Source: Thysanoteuthis rhombus (lineage: Eukaryota; Mollusca; Cephalopoda; Oegopsida; Thysanoteuthidae). Taken from it: a DNA stretch of 64,000 nt. Of the stretch, positions 10,951 to 21,202 are shown one piece after another. The DNA lies in NCBI GenBank assembly GCA_963457665.1, contig OY735224.1, forward strand, positions 46,507,311-46,571,310. The letters are read 5' to 3'. Position 1 is the first letter of the stretch; every line of letters starts with the position of its first letter. Both the position numbers and the translations under genes were made by a program. The notes beneath the pieces are model-generated. The model was not told where the DNA came from and ran no database searches. It saw only the letters and a list, made by a program, of their open reading frames with translations.

Positions 10951-12895
10951 TTTGCAATCTCACAATGGATAGAAGGGGACTACTACCAGAAGAACAGAAA
11001 GGGTGTAGGATAGGAACCAAAGGGGCAAATGATTTACTCTACATAGACCAGATGATCTTAAGAGAAGTGAGGAAAAGGAGAAAGAATATCGCAATGGGAT
11101 GGATAGATTACAAAAAAGCGTACGATATGATTCCACATAGCTGGATACTCGAATGCCTTAGAATGTTCAAAATTAGCGAACCAGTGGTTAAATTCATTGG
11201 TAATTCGATGGAAGACTGGAAAGTAGATTTGACAGCCGCGGGGGACAAACTAGCAGAGGTAGGGATAAAAAGGGGAATCTTCCAAGGAGACTCGTTGTCC
11301 CCACTATTATTTGTTCTAACAATGATAACGCTCAACAGAATCCTGAAAAACAGCAAAGGATACCACTTCTCTAAAACAAAAGGAAAGGTCAACCACCTAA
11401 TGTACATGGACCATATGAAATTGTTCGCAAAAAACAGGGGAGAGCTTGAGACTCTGTTCAACGAAGTAAGGGAATATAGTGAGGACATAGGAATGGAGTT
11501 TGGAATAGAAAAATGCGCAATCATGGTGATGCACAAAGGAAGGCTTTCGATGACTGAAGGAATTGAACTCCCGGACAACAGCAAGATTAGGGCATTGACC
11601 GCACAAGACCGACACAAGTACCTAGGTGTCCTTGAATGTGACACGATAAAACGGGAAGAGATTAAGGAGAAAATAAAGAGAGAATACCTCAGAAGGATAA
11701 GGAAAATATTAGAAACCAAATTAAACAGCAGAAATCTAATAAAAGGAATGAGCACCTGGGCTGTGTCAGTAGTTAGGTATACAGGACCATTCCTAGGATG
11801 GACAAAGGAAGAGCTCCAATCAATGGATAGACGAACAAGGAAACTTATGACGATGCATAAAGCATTACACCCTAGAGATGATAAAGATAGACTATACGTT
11901 AAGAGAAAAGAAGGTGGCAGGGGGCTCATCAGCATAGAAGATTGTGTCCAGAGAGCTAAAGTAGTCCTAGAAAGATATGTGCAAACAAATATTGAAGAAA
12001 TCATAAAGAGCGCGAGAGATAGTGCAACAAGCAATAAAGTAAAAAAACAATGGAACAGTACAGCAAACAAGAAAAGAAAGATGGGAAGGGAAAAAATTGT
12101 ACGGCGAGTTTAAAAGACAGATACAAGATGTAGCAGACGAGAAATCATGGACGTGGTTACGAAAAGGGAACCTTAAGAGAGAAACAGAATCGCTCATCAT
12201 GGCAGCTCAAAACAAAAGCATAAGGACAAACTACATAAAAACAAAAATCGACAGAACTCAGACAAACAGCAAATGCCGCATGTGCGGTGAAAGAGACGAG
12301 ACAGTAAACCACATAACTAGTGAATGTAGTCAACTCGCCCAGAAGGAGTATAAGCATAGACACGATAGAGTGGCAACGATGATACACTGGGAACTAAGCA
12401 AACAAATGGGATTCAACCATGTGGAAAAGTGGTATCAGCACAAGCCAGAGGCAGTTTTGGAGAATGACAAACACAAACTACTCTGGGACTTTGACATCCA
12501 AACTGACCACCTCATCCAGGCAAAAAGACCGGACTTAGTAATAGTAGACAAGAAGAGAAAAGTCTGCCAAATAATAGACGTTGCTGTGCCTGCAGACCAT
12601 AGAGTAAAAAAGAAGGAGGGTGAAAAAAGGGAAAAATACCAGGACCTAGCAAGAGAGTTAAGGAAGATGTGGAACATGAAAACCAGGGTAGTACCGGTCA
12701 TAGTGGGCGCACTAGGAACTGTCCCCAAAACGCTGAGGGAGAGACTGGAGGAGATCGGGATTAGGGGGAGGATAGAGACCGTACAGACCACAGCGCTACT
12801 TGGAACTGCACGGATACTGAGGAAGGTACGAGAGATATAAGTACTGCAACGAATCGTAGCTCTGTCATGATATGCGAAAGAGAGAGGAGACGTTG

Positions 12896-12958
12896 GCTGA
12901 AGACCTGAGGAGACTTATTGTCACTCAGCCTTCAGCGATAACCACTGGGCAACCGGTG
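12896..12958 (+). other. R2-type LINE 3' UTR RNA module, unit 1
   Basis: A 7-bp stem GCTGAAG (12896-12902) / CTTCAGC (12930-12936) encloses 27 nt. After a 6-nt spacer comes a 6-bp hairpin CACTGG-GCAA-CCGGTG (12943-12958) with a GNRA-type loop. The same layout repeats exactly 115 nt later. Confidence 0.7.
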
Positions 12959-13010
12959 TGAAACTGTAAATCGTAGAATTACTGCGACCTATGAGTACTG
13001 GGGGAGGAGG

Positions 13011-13073
13011 GCTGGAGACTTTAGGAGACTTGCTGTCACTCAAACTCCAGCGGTTACCACCGGGCAACTGGTG
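13011..13073 (+). other. R2-type LINE 3' UTR RNA module, unit 2
   Basis: The stem GCTGGAG (13011-13017) / CTCCAGC (13045-13051) again encloses 27 nt. A 6-nt spacer and CACCGG-GCAA-CTGGTG (13058-13073) follow. Relative to unit 1 the A-T pair became G-C, and T.G became C-G, which keeps pairing. In R2 elements 3' UTR structure is known to be bound by the element's protein; a similar role here is inference. Confidence 0.7.
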
Positions 13074-13082
13074 TGAGATTCC

Positions 13083-13083
13083 A

Positions 13084-13118
<35 letters not shown>

Positions 13119-13131
13119 TAATAATAATAAT
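13083..13131. repeat. (AAT)n tail between two LINE copies
   Basis: About fifteen AAT/GAT units ending copy 1 and directly preceding the 5' truncation point of copy 2. Confidence 0.9.
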
Positions 13132-13133
13132 AA

Positions 13134-14002
13134 AATGAGATGAGACCGTGAACCACATCACAAGTGAATGTAGTAAACTCGCCCAGAAGGAGCATAAACA
13201 CAGACACGATAGAGTAGCAACGATGATACATTGGGAACTGTGTAAACGAATGGGATTTAACCATACGGATTGGTGGTACTAGCACAAATTGGAGACAGCC
13301 CTGGAGAATGGAAACCACAAAATCATCAGGGACTTTGACATCCTAACCGACCACCTCATCAAGACTAGGAGACCGGACTTGGTAATCGTAGACAAGAAGA
13401 GAAAAGTCTGCCAAATAATAGACGTGGTTGTACCTGCAGACCATAGAGTAAAGAGGAAGGAGAGTGAAAACTGGAAAAATACCAAAATCTAGCTATAGAA
13501 CAGAAGAAGATGAGGAACGTAAAAGTCTGAGTAGTAACAGTAATTATAGGCGCACTATGAACTGTCCCAAAGACACTGAAGATGAGACTGGAGGAGCTCG
13601 GAATAAAAGGAAGGATTGAGATTGGAGAGACCACAGCACTGCTAGGTACTGCGTGAATACGGAGGAAAGTGCTAGAAATATATGATCTACGACCCCAGCT
13701 GTTAGTGGCATAAAAGAGGAAGAGGAAAAAAAAACAGCACAAATGGTGGTGGAGGTACGAACCACAGCAATGCTGAGATGGATGAGAGAGAGAGAGAGAG
13801 ATGTGATGAGACAAGAGGAGAGCTGAAAATCTGAGGAGACTTATTGTTACTCAGCCTCCTGCGATAACCACCGGGTAACTGGTATCAAACTGTAAACCAC
13901 AGTATTGCTGTAGTCTTCGAGAGTGAGGAGAGGGGGAATGGAGACTTGAAGAGACTTGCTGTCACTCCACCTCCAGCGTTAACCACCAGGCAACTGGTGT
14001 TA
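13134..14002 (+). mobile_element. R2/NeSL/Hero-type LINE, 5'-truncated copy 2
   Basis: It begins at the zinc-knuckle coding region (gagaccgtgaaccacatcac), in the same orientation as copy 1, and keeps RPDLVIVDKKRKVCQIIDVV. Several stops and frameshifts follow. The 3' UTR again holds two modules: hairpins CACCGG-GTAA-CTGGTA at 13869-13884 and CACCAG-GCAA-CTGGTG at 13984-13999, also 115 nt apart. The tail is AT-rich (ataataat). It is clearly older or more decayed than copy 1. The DNA from 14003 to 14725 shows no gene or further element. Confidence 0.85.
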
Positions 14003-14726
14003 ATTTGCTGAAAATGATTAATAATTTTGATAATAATGATAATAATTAATTCTAATAATGATAATAACAATAATTATTTCGATAATAATGATTTGATTGT
14101 TTCAGTTTTTATAAGATTTTTTAGAATGATGGATTCCAAACTTTCTGTTGCTGGTTATAAATTACAAGTCAGGGGATATGGGGTTTGCATTATCAGTAAG
14201 TGGTTGTTGGTGTGTATTCTCTGTGGGAATGTTTTATCATAATTTAGATTTCTTAGCTACATTTCCCCATGCTAAGATTCCTTTTATATGACCTTGGTGG
14301 GTTGTATGATTATCTTAAGTTTAGACAACTTCCTCATATCAAATGTGATAATGTTGATTAGATAATACTTTTAGGTGGCTTTGTGAATAAAATATCTGTT
14401 AGGTATTATTAGTATATTTATCTGTGTTATTGAGTTATTTTTGTTCATAGAAATTCTGAGTGGTGCTTGCATTTTAACGCTACGTCATTTGTTCTGTTTA
14501 AGAAATCTATTTTTTGTTTTTGTTTTTGTTTTACTGGCAAAACTAAGTATTTAAAATTTTTCATTAAATCATAGGTGGCATGGAATTTCAATATTTTGGC
14601 ATATGCAGGTCAGTTTTAATATTTTCCATTTTATAGTTGGGTTAGAATTGTTATCGCACATTCTCCAGTAGTATGTAGACAGTGCTGTGATATTGTTTCA
14701 TTTTTCATGAGCAAATATATATATTT

Positions 14727-14729
<3 letters not shown>

Positions 14730-14787
<58 letters not shown>

Positions 14788-14812
14788 AGAGAGAGAGAAA
14801 GAGAGAGAGAGA
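14730..14812. repeat. (AT)n(GA)n microsatellite
   Basis: About 27 AT units followed by GA-rich DNA. Confidence 0.95.
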
Positions 14813-14955
14813 TTGATTGATTGCAAGTGTGCGTGGATTTGAGGGCTATTCTCTGACGCTGATAGACTCTCGACGAACCGACCATGAAAGACAGAGAACG
14901 TGGAGTTTTATCCATACGTGTTTTCCGAAGTAGAGAAATTTAGGAAAGATTATCG

Positions 14956-15392
14956 TGACTATCGGACTGTAAAAAGCCTAGACATTTCATTCCTAAGAGT
15001 GAGAGGTGTATATGCGCTTGGGGCACATGGTGAAGACATGGTTGGATAGCTGCGTAGCTGTGCATATGTTTGATGCCTCGACATCGATGAAGTGAAATGG
15101 GTAAAATTAGTACAGATGTGGGTCACATTGGAAAAATGGTTAAGATCGGATCAGCTGGGAGGTCGATGAAATGATAACGATCTTGGGGAGAAGGAAAGAA
15201 AGAGAAAGAATAGCTGGCAACAAGTGCCGGGGCCAAAAGCTGAACCAGTTAGGGGTTCCGGCGCCAATGAGCTTCGAACCATGTATGTCCAGGGCTTTTA
15301 TAAGGGTCGTTGGAGGAAGTGACGTTTTCGATATCTAGCTAAAAGAGGGGTTTCGTATTTAATTCCTAACTTAAAGTATAGGGGACGCTACA
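14956..15392 (-). mobile_element. solo-LTR-like fossil
   Basis: On the minus strand it begins TGTAGCGTCCCC and is co-linear with 19664-20095, including a TATA-like ttataaaag element. No internal coding part is attached. The two copies differ at many positions, so it is old. Its 5' end directly abuts the TRIM pseudogene at 15393. Confidence 0.6.
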
Positions 15393-15724
15393 ATACAAAT
15401 AAAATGAATTGTTTATACGGAAGAGAATCGTGGATACTCTTTTTTGTGTCAAATAAACAAAAATATTTTCACTAGTGATTGATATTTTCAAATTGATTTT
15501 TTTTTTTTTGCAAAAAAAAGGAAAAATAAATTAAAATGAATAAAAACTGGATTATGGGGTAGTGGTTGTCCTCACATCAGCGTTGATCCCTCAACCAGGA
15601 ATATTTGGGGGACAAAAAAAAAATCTTCTAAAATATTTTGCTTTGATCCTAACGAAGAAAAACTTCGATCGGTGAAAACCAAATGAGAAATTACTGATTT
15701 TTGTATGAATGGATTTGGGTTTGT

Positions 15725-15757
<33 letters not shown>

Positions 15758-16030
15758 TTTTTGGGGGGGGGGTCCTCATTTTCACTAGAAAAATGTTTAT
15801 ACAAATTTCAGGAAGAATCTTAAATATATTTTCCCAGAATTTCTGTTTCAGGGAAGAAAATATGTGTTCCTCTTCAAATGGATGAAAAATAGTTAATCAA
15901 AATCTTCAAAATCCTCACCTGACAATAATTGAACGTAATCTTATCGATTCAATTTTATCTGTGAACATTTTCCACATTATTTATTCAAAATGTTTCAAAA
16001 TAAATGTATGTATTTTAAGAATTTTTCTGA
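15393..16030 (+). pseudogene. decayed duplicate of the TRIM gene 3' half
   Basis: The DNA aligns co-linearly with about 10150-10720 of the intact TRIM gene. Matching words include taaaaactgga, cggtgaaaa, gaggaagaatct/aggaagaatctt, 'ttaatatcttcaaaatcctc' / 'ttaatcaaaatcttcaaaatcctc', and the 3' UTR up to tcaaaataaa. Stops, frameshifts and a T/G-rich expansion at 15721-15772 break it. Same strand and 5 kb spacing point to tandem duplication rather than retroposition. The 5' half was not found with confidence; an LTR-like element begins exactly where homology stops. From 16031 to 17160 there is no recognisable gene. Confidence 0.8.
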
Positions 16031-17159
16031 TTTTTTTTTTTGTGCTTTTTCGAGACTATTTTGAAATTTTATTGTTTGTATTTGAAGGTTAGAACATGCC
16101 TTCTTCAATGTAATTTACAGGCCGTTGCTAAAAACTGGTGGTTTTGAGTTTTCTATTTCTTTTCAGTATTCCTGCAGACTCCAGTAGTGCTGTGGTTTGC
16201 AAAGTTTCAATCCTCCCTCTTATTTCAAGTTCCTCCAATCTTTTTTTTTCTTTTCAATGTCTTTGTTGGTACAAGTAGCGTTCATTTCCCCGGTCCCCAT
16301 TCTCCCAGCACAGGTTGACATTTTTCTTCTTAAATTAGTGCAATGGAGGTATGTGGACAATTAATGGGGAAAAAATGTTCGGCCTTGTTTTTTTTTTTTC
16401 CAGACAAAAATGATTAAGATGGAATTAAAAAAGGAATGATATCATGATATATAAATGTAATACAATGTACAATAATCATTAATTAATTCATGTTTGTTTT
16501 TTTATTGTTTTATAAATCATCTTATTTTTAAATTTTTTATTGCTAATTTTTGTTAATTTTTCTTTTTTGTAAAAGACAAATGGAATGTGCATAGTTTTAT
16601 TTGATGCTTTTGGTACAACTTAGCAAAGGTGGTCCAGGCTATAATACTGAGTGCGGAATAGAGAGAAAAAATGATGCAAAGGAACCAATTTATTCAGAGT
16701 TACAAGAAAGAATAAAAACTGGGAAAAGGAAGATGTCTTCCTGTTTTTACTCAAATTCATCCTCAAGTACCAACTAGCAAGTGAGGTAACTTGCCCAATT
16801 GGAAAGTACCAACTATCCCCCAGTTGGTAGGCTTGTATTCTTTGTTTCCGGATATCAAATGATAAACTTGATATTTTTTTTAAGATTAAAACGCCCAAAT
16901 CCAAGTCTATTTTTCACAGTATGTTTTGTTTATATTGTCATGAACTTCACGTGAAGTTACAGCCATTCAAGTAAATAATATACCAATCACTCCCGTTCTT
17001 ACCAACCCCTTTCAAATGCTTTCATGGCGATGTGTTATTCAATATTCACTCGACTACAAAGAGAAAACACTCCCTCACTAAAGCTTGCAGCAAATCTCTG
17101 ATCTACATTGGATCATGAAAGATATGTGACACATGCTGAAAAAAGAAATAGGAATTCAA

Positions 17160-18475
17160 CTCAGTAGAAATCCCTAAGGTCATGGGGGCCATCACTCGAC
17201 AAGGTGTAGGTCCAGTATATGTCGAAGTGCTGAAACATATATATAATCACAGCAGCTCCTTTATCAGGTTACATAAAGACTCAGACTCTTTTCAGCTCCA
17301 GAAAGGAATAAGACAAGGTGATACCAGCTCACCCAAACTCTTCTCGGTCTGCCTCGAGATGATCTTTAGAAGATTAACTGGGAGAGTAAAGGAATCAGAT
17401 TAGACGACGAGTATCTGATCAACCTCAGATTTGCAGACGACATTGTCCTTTTTTTGCAGAGAACCAACACGATCTCTAACTAATGATAGATTAACTGAAT
17501 GAAGTGAGCGAGAAAGTCGGCCTATTCATAAACTTCAGCGAGAAGAAGATCATGTGCAACGACCACATCAGAGATAAAAATCGAGGACACAGAACTGGAG
17601 GAAGTAGATCACTACATCAACCTAGGACAACAAATCTCCATGAGACCCTCAAAAGGAGAAATCAAATGAAGAATCAGTGTAGGATGGCAAGCCTTTGGCA
17701 GAGCAAGCTCAACCTTCAAAAGTAAGAAGATCCAATTAATCCTAAAAAGAAGGGTGTATAACCAATGCATCCTCCTAATAGTCACTTATGGAGCTGAAAC
17801 ATGGAATCTAACCAAGAGACAGATCTGCAAATTGAGAACCATGCAACGTGCACCGGAAAGAATTATGCCAAAATGTTTAAGGGGTTTCGTATTACCAACT
17901 CTGCCCTTTTATATGGTAAGGTCAGTCCCCCACTCTACCAATTTGGCCCACCCCACATTTGTCAAGTTGGTCTTTTTTCGTTGACCGAGTTGGCCAAGCC
18001 TGATTTGGAATAAATCATCTGTAGATTAATTTTTAACGCTAGGTAACTTGTGTAATTTTTTAGTGTGCAAACTGTGGGGAGTGATGGGCCATGCCCTGCC
18101 ACGCTGGCCCATAGATCTGCAAATTGAGAACCATGCAACATGCACATGAAAGAATTATGCTGGGCCTCACATGAAGAGACTACAAGACAGCACAGTTCAA
18201 AAGACAAGGGTCATGGACATCATAGAATCCATTAAAAATCTCAAATGGTCGTGACCTGGCCATGTTGCAAGAATGAAAGACAACCGATGGACATCATGAC
18301 TCGCAACATGGATCCCCGAGATCACATGTGCAACCGAGGCTGGCAGAATATTAGATGGAGAGACGAACTAGACAAGTTCAGAAAATACTGGCTCCGCAAC
18401 ACCTATGATAGAGAAATGTGGCGAATCCTGGGGAAGGTTTATGTCCAACGACGGACATTGAAAGACTGATGATGA
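17160..18475 (+). mobile_element. RTE-clade LINE, broken copy interrupted by segment X
   Basis: Reverse transcriptase motifs KGIRQGDTSSPKLF and LRFADDIVLF (catalytic FADD box) are readable, in different frames. They are followed by the typical RTE C-terminus: TYGAETWNLTKRQ, the LRTMQ...ERIM segment, WxRDELDKFRKYW and VQRRTLKD*, then a gatgatgat-like end. RTE elements encode an AP endonuclease and RT; the endonuclease half is missing. At 17868-18112 unrelated segment X lies between two copies of a 47-bp LINE segment (17821-17867 and 18113-18159). Confidence 0.8.
17868..18112 (+). repeat. segment X, copy 1 (unknown 245-bp unit)
   Basis: It starts ccaaaatgtttaagggg and ends ccacgctggcccat, joined directly to RTE sequence agatctgcaaattgag. 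The second copy at 35315-35562 (minus) is about 97% identical by eye and has the same junction. No coding capacity or tRNA-like promoter was seen. From 18480 to 19500 I see no gene or known element. Confidence 0.75.
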
Positions 18476-19499
18476 TATTCACAGCGTAAATGCCAAAACA
18501 AGTTTAGTGCACAGTTAGTTTGATTGTTGACAAACGCAGAAAAAAGTACTATAGAAAAAGTTAACAATAATAATCAAGTTTTAATTCTTGTAGGAATTAA
18601 ATAGGAAATACTGGAGTTTACTGTGGACTCAAGGTTCTTTATCGAGATCTACCACGGTGATGATGAGATGAAGGAGGAACCGTAGGGAAAAAGAATGTTG
18701 CTTATAGAATTTAAGATTGAGTCTTTAGTTACCAACACTATAACCACTAGAATATTTTCATTGGAAGTCTGTCCTAACTAAACAGAAAATACTTAGTTTT
18801 GTTTCAATGTTCTTTGAGATGAAGAAGGGAAGTTCTTTAATGAAAAGGAAGGATCACTCTGTATATGTAAAGGTGTGTATGTAAGAACTTGGTGCGTCGA
18901 GAAACTACCCTGAGGAGGAAAACAAAAATGCGAGCTAACCTCGAGGCTGACAGAAGAGAGAGAGAGAGGTAGAAAGTTTTGCCACCAAAGCTTAAATACC
19001 ATAAAGATAACGATCGGTTATCATATTGGTAGTTCTGTGTGACGTCAAAGAGGAAAAGGCAAATATTTTCCCATTCCTCCAGACTTCTTCACCGTCTCTT
19101 TGGGATCGCCAAGGGTAGATAACTCCAAATCTAACTTATTTTTATAAGTATTATTTAGTGCTAAAAGATGGTTCTATATAAGTTCTTTTTCTTGTTCTGT
19201 TTCTGAATATCTTACTAGTGATAACAAAAATAAATGACCGTCTTTGTTCTCTCACATAAGAGGCCTTTTCTAACTAGATCTTATAAATAAAGAAATCAAG
19301 ATGTGGTTCTATCGACAAATGTTATTAACATTATGGACGCTGCATGCTGTGTTGCTAAATTTGGCACCTACTTTGTTCTAGCAGAGTAGTAAATCTAACA
19401 TTTAGTCAGCAGTATTTTTCAGAAATTTTAGCAAACTTTTAGCCATTTCTAGCTATTAAGATAGGCATGAAATGGCAAATGGTGTTTTGGTTCATTTTT

Positions 19500-19663
19500 G
19501 TTACTATTTTAGAAGGGGAAATCGATCAGTAAATCACTCTAGGATGGCAAGCCTTCAGCAAAGCAAAATCAACTTTAAAAAACCAGACGATCCCAATAAT
19601 CCTTTTAAAAAAATGAGTTTAAACCAAGGCATTCACCCGATAGTCACTTATGGAGCTGAAACG
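19500..19663 (+). mobile_element. RTE LINE fragment
   Basis: It matches 17640-17800 of the longer copy: 'aggatggcaagccttcagca', cactctaggatgg and the TYGAET coding end. It stops exactly where the LTR-like element at 19664 begins, so the LTR probably inserted into it. Confidence 0.7.
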
Positions 19664-20095
19664 TGAGTATCAAATAGTAAAGGGACTTTGCCTTTTCGTT
19701 CACGAGAATGAGAGGTGATACGCGAATGTAGTACGTGCTGAAGACACAGTTGCATAGTTGCGTAGTTGTGTGTATGTGTTAGGCTCGATATCAGTAAAGT
19801 GAAATGGGCCAAGTTAGTACAGAGATAGGTAACGGAGGAAGAATGATAAAGATCGGATCGGCCAGTGGGTCGGCGAAATGATAACGATCTTAGTGAGAAG
19901 GAAAGAGAAGGAGTGGCCGGCCGCAAAAGCCGGGGCTAGAAGCGAAACCAGCTAGGTGTACTGGAGCTAGTGAGCATTGCTCTATGTGTGTCCAGGGATT
20001 TTATAGGGGTCGTCAGAGGAAGTGACGCTTTCGATATCAAGCTAAAAAGAAGAGTTTCGTATTCAATTCCTAACTAAAAGAATGGGGGTGTTACA
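19664..20095 (-). mobile_element. solo-LTR-like fossil
   Basis: The minus strand reads TGTAACACCCCC at one end and ATACTCA at the other, giving TG...CA ends. It has a TATA-like ctataaaatcc about 110 bp in. No internal region accompanies it. It is co-linear with 14956-15392. The family is LTR retrotransposon-like; the superfamily cannot be set without coding sequence. Confidence 0.65.
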
Positions 20096-20304
20096 CTGGT
20101 TTCAAGTTTGAGGTCCATCCTGAAATCGTAAATGAGCACGTGAATGCAGTCAGAAAAATATGAGTAACACAGGTCCGCATGTTCAATGCATGTCGTCAAG
20201 TGACCGACTCCCGACGATTACTACTCACTTCCGGTTATATGGCATATCTGTCCCGCGCTCCATTTGTTCACAACACGGACAGTCTGGGAAACTTTGGATC
20301 ACAC

Positions 20305-20308
<4 letters not shown>

Positions 20309-20365
<57 letters not shown>
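20309..20365. repeat. (AT)n microsatellite
   Basis: About 27 AT units, directly upstream of the SINE-B copy. Confidence 0.95.
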
Positions 20366-20384
20366 CGCTCCCTAATTCAGGGTT

Positions 20385-20634
20385 GAGCACTCTTTAAGTT
20401 ATGCAATGGTCTTCCAACATATGAATGGAGCACTCTGGTGGATGGGGAATATATGCGTAAATACATCGCTTAAATTCAACTTTACTGACCGTCCAGTTCC
20501 GTGGCAGAGAGAGGATGCTAGCCTCTGGGTCTGAAGCGAAGGTTTCGATCCTGCCTCGATGGGATGATGGATAGTCTATAGCCACACTGAAGAATTGTAA
20601 TACAACGAAACAGCTGTCCGTTGATAACACAACA

Positions 20635-20640
<6 letters not shown>
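20385..20640 (+). mobile_element. SINE-B, best-preserved copy
   Basis: A tRNA-like module is visible: tggcagagagagg at 20502-20514 (A-box) and ggtttcgatcc at 20541-20551 (B-box), spaced as in real tRNA genes. Downstream is cgaaacagctgtccgttgat, then (AC)n(AT)n at 20635-20685. All three copies have AT-type repeats at their 3' ends. From 20700 to 21150 no feature was recognised. Confidence 0.75.
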
Positions 20641-20667
<27 letters not shown>

Positions 20668-21153
20668 CATATGTGTGTGTGTGAACAACGGGGAATGAGA
20701 CAAACTCAGGAGTAAAAGTATGTGGAGAAATTATTTGTTAATCAATTCATTCGTAAATGACTGAATTCGTACGCTATACATGTTCAGGGAGGGGTCCCCA
20801 TCTTCAGTAGCATGTGTATACGTTTTAGTGATTAAAAGGTTTCCGAAAGGAAAACAAATTTAGCATCAGATGTTTTGTTTTGAAGCAAAAATTGAAATCA
20901 ACGATGATTATTCCTAGCAGGTCAGGTTAGTTAGTCCAGGTTGTTTTATGTCTGAAAAAAATCCGTGGTGGTTTGGTTGAATACTTTGTTGGAATCAGTA
21001 GCAGCAGTTATGGGTATTCTATAGGTTGTGCTGGTCAGAGGAGGTGGGCATTCTTAAGAATAGGTTGTCATGGATATTGGGGATCTTGGTAATGGTGTAG
21101 TGTTAGACTATTTGGGTACTTGGTAAGTTGGGATTGAAATTGGATTAATCTAC

Positions 21154-21156
<3 letters not shown>

Positions 21157-21196
<40 letters not shown>
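21157..21196. repeat. (AT)n microsatellite
   Basis: About 20 AT units just before an RTE copy. Confidence 0.95.
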
Positions 21197-21201
<5 letters not shown>

Positions 21202-21202
21202 G

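Larger units (their letters stand above)
10960..13080 (+). mobile_element. R2/NeSL/Hero-type non-LTR retrotransposon, 5'-truncated copy 1
   Basis: The copy starts inside the reverse transcriptase (LLPEEQKGC) and runs through IDYKKAYDMIPHSW (catalytic Asp), GIFQGDSLSPLLF and the thumb. It reaches a zinc knuckle (CRMCGERDETVNHITSEC) and a restriction-like endonuclease (RPDLVIVD, then IIDVAVPAD). This RT plus C-terminal RLE layout defines the R2/NeSL/Hero/CRE group of LINEs. The catalytic YMDD box reads YMDHMKLF, so its second Asp is lost. A single frameshift near 12095-12105 moves the rest (12097-12840) to another frame. The stop at 12838 is followed by a 240-bp 3' UTR and an (AAT)n tail. The copy is dead but fairly young, as long frames survive. 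Confidence 0.9.

Noticed and set aside
11108-12070. 320-residue frame on the minus strand
   Set aside because: Shadow of the R2-type LINE reading frame on the plus strand.
18590-19140. another LTR-like element
   Set aside because: It has a TATA-like stretch and GC-rich parts on the minus strand, but no second copy and no matching ends in the window.
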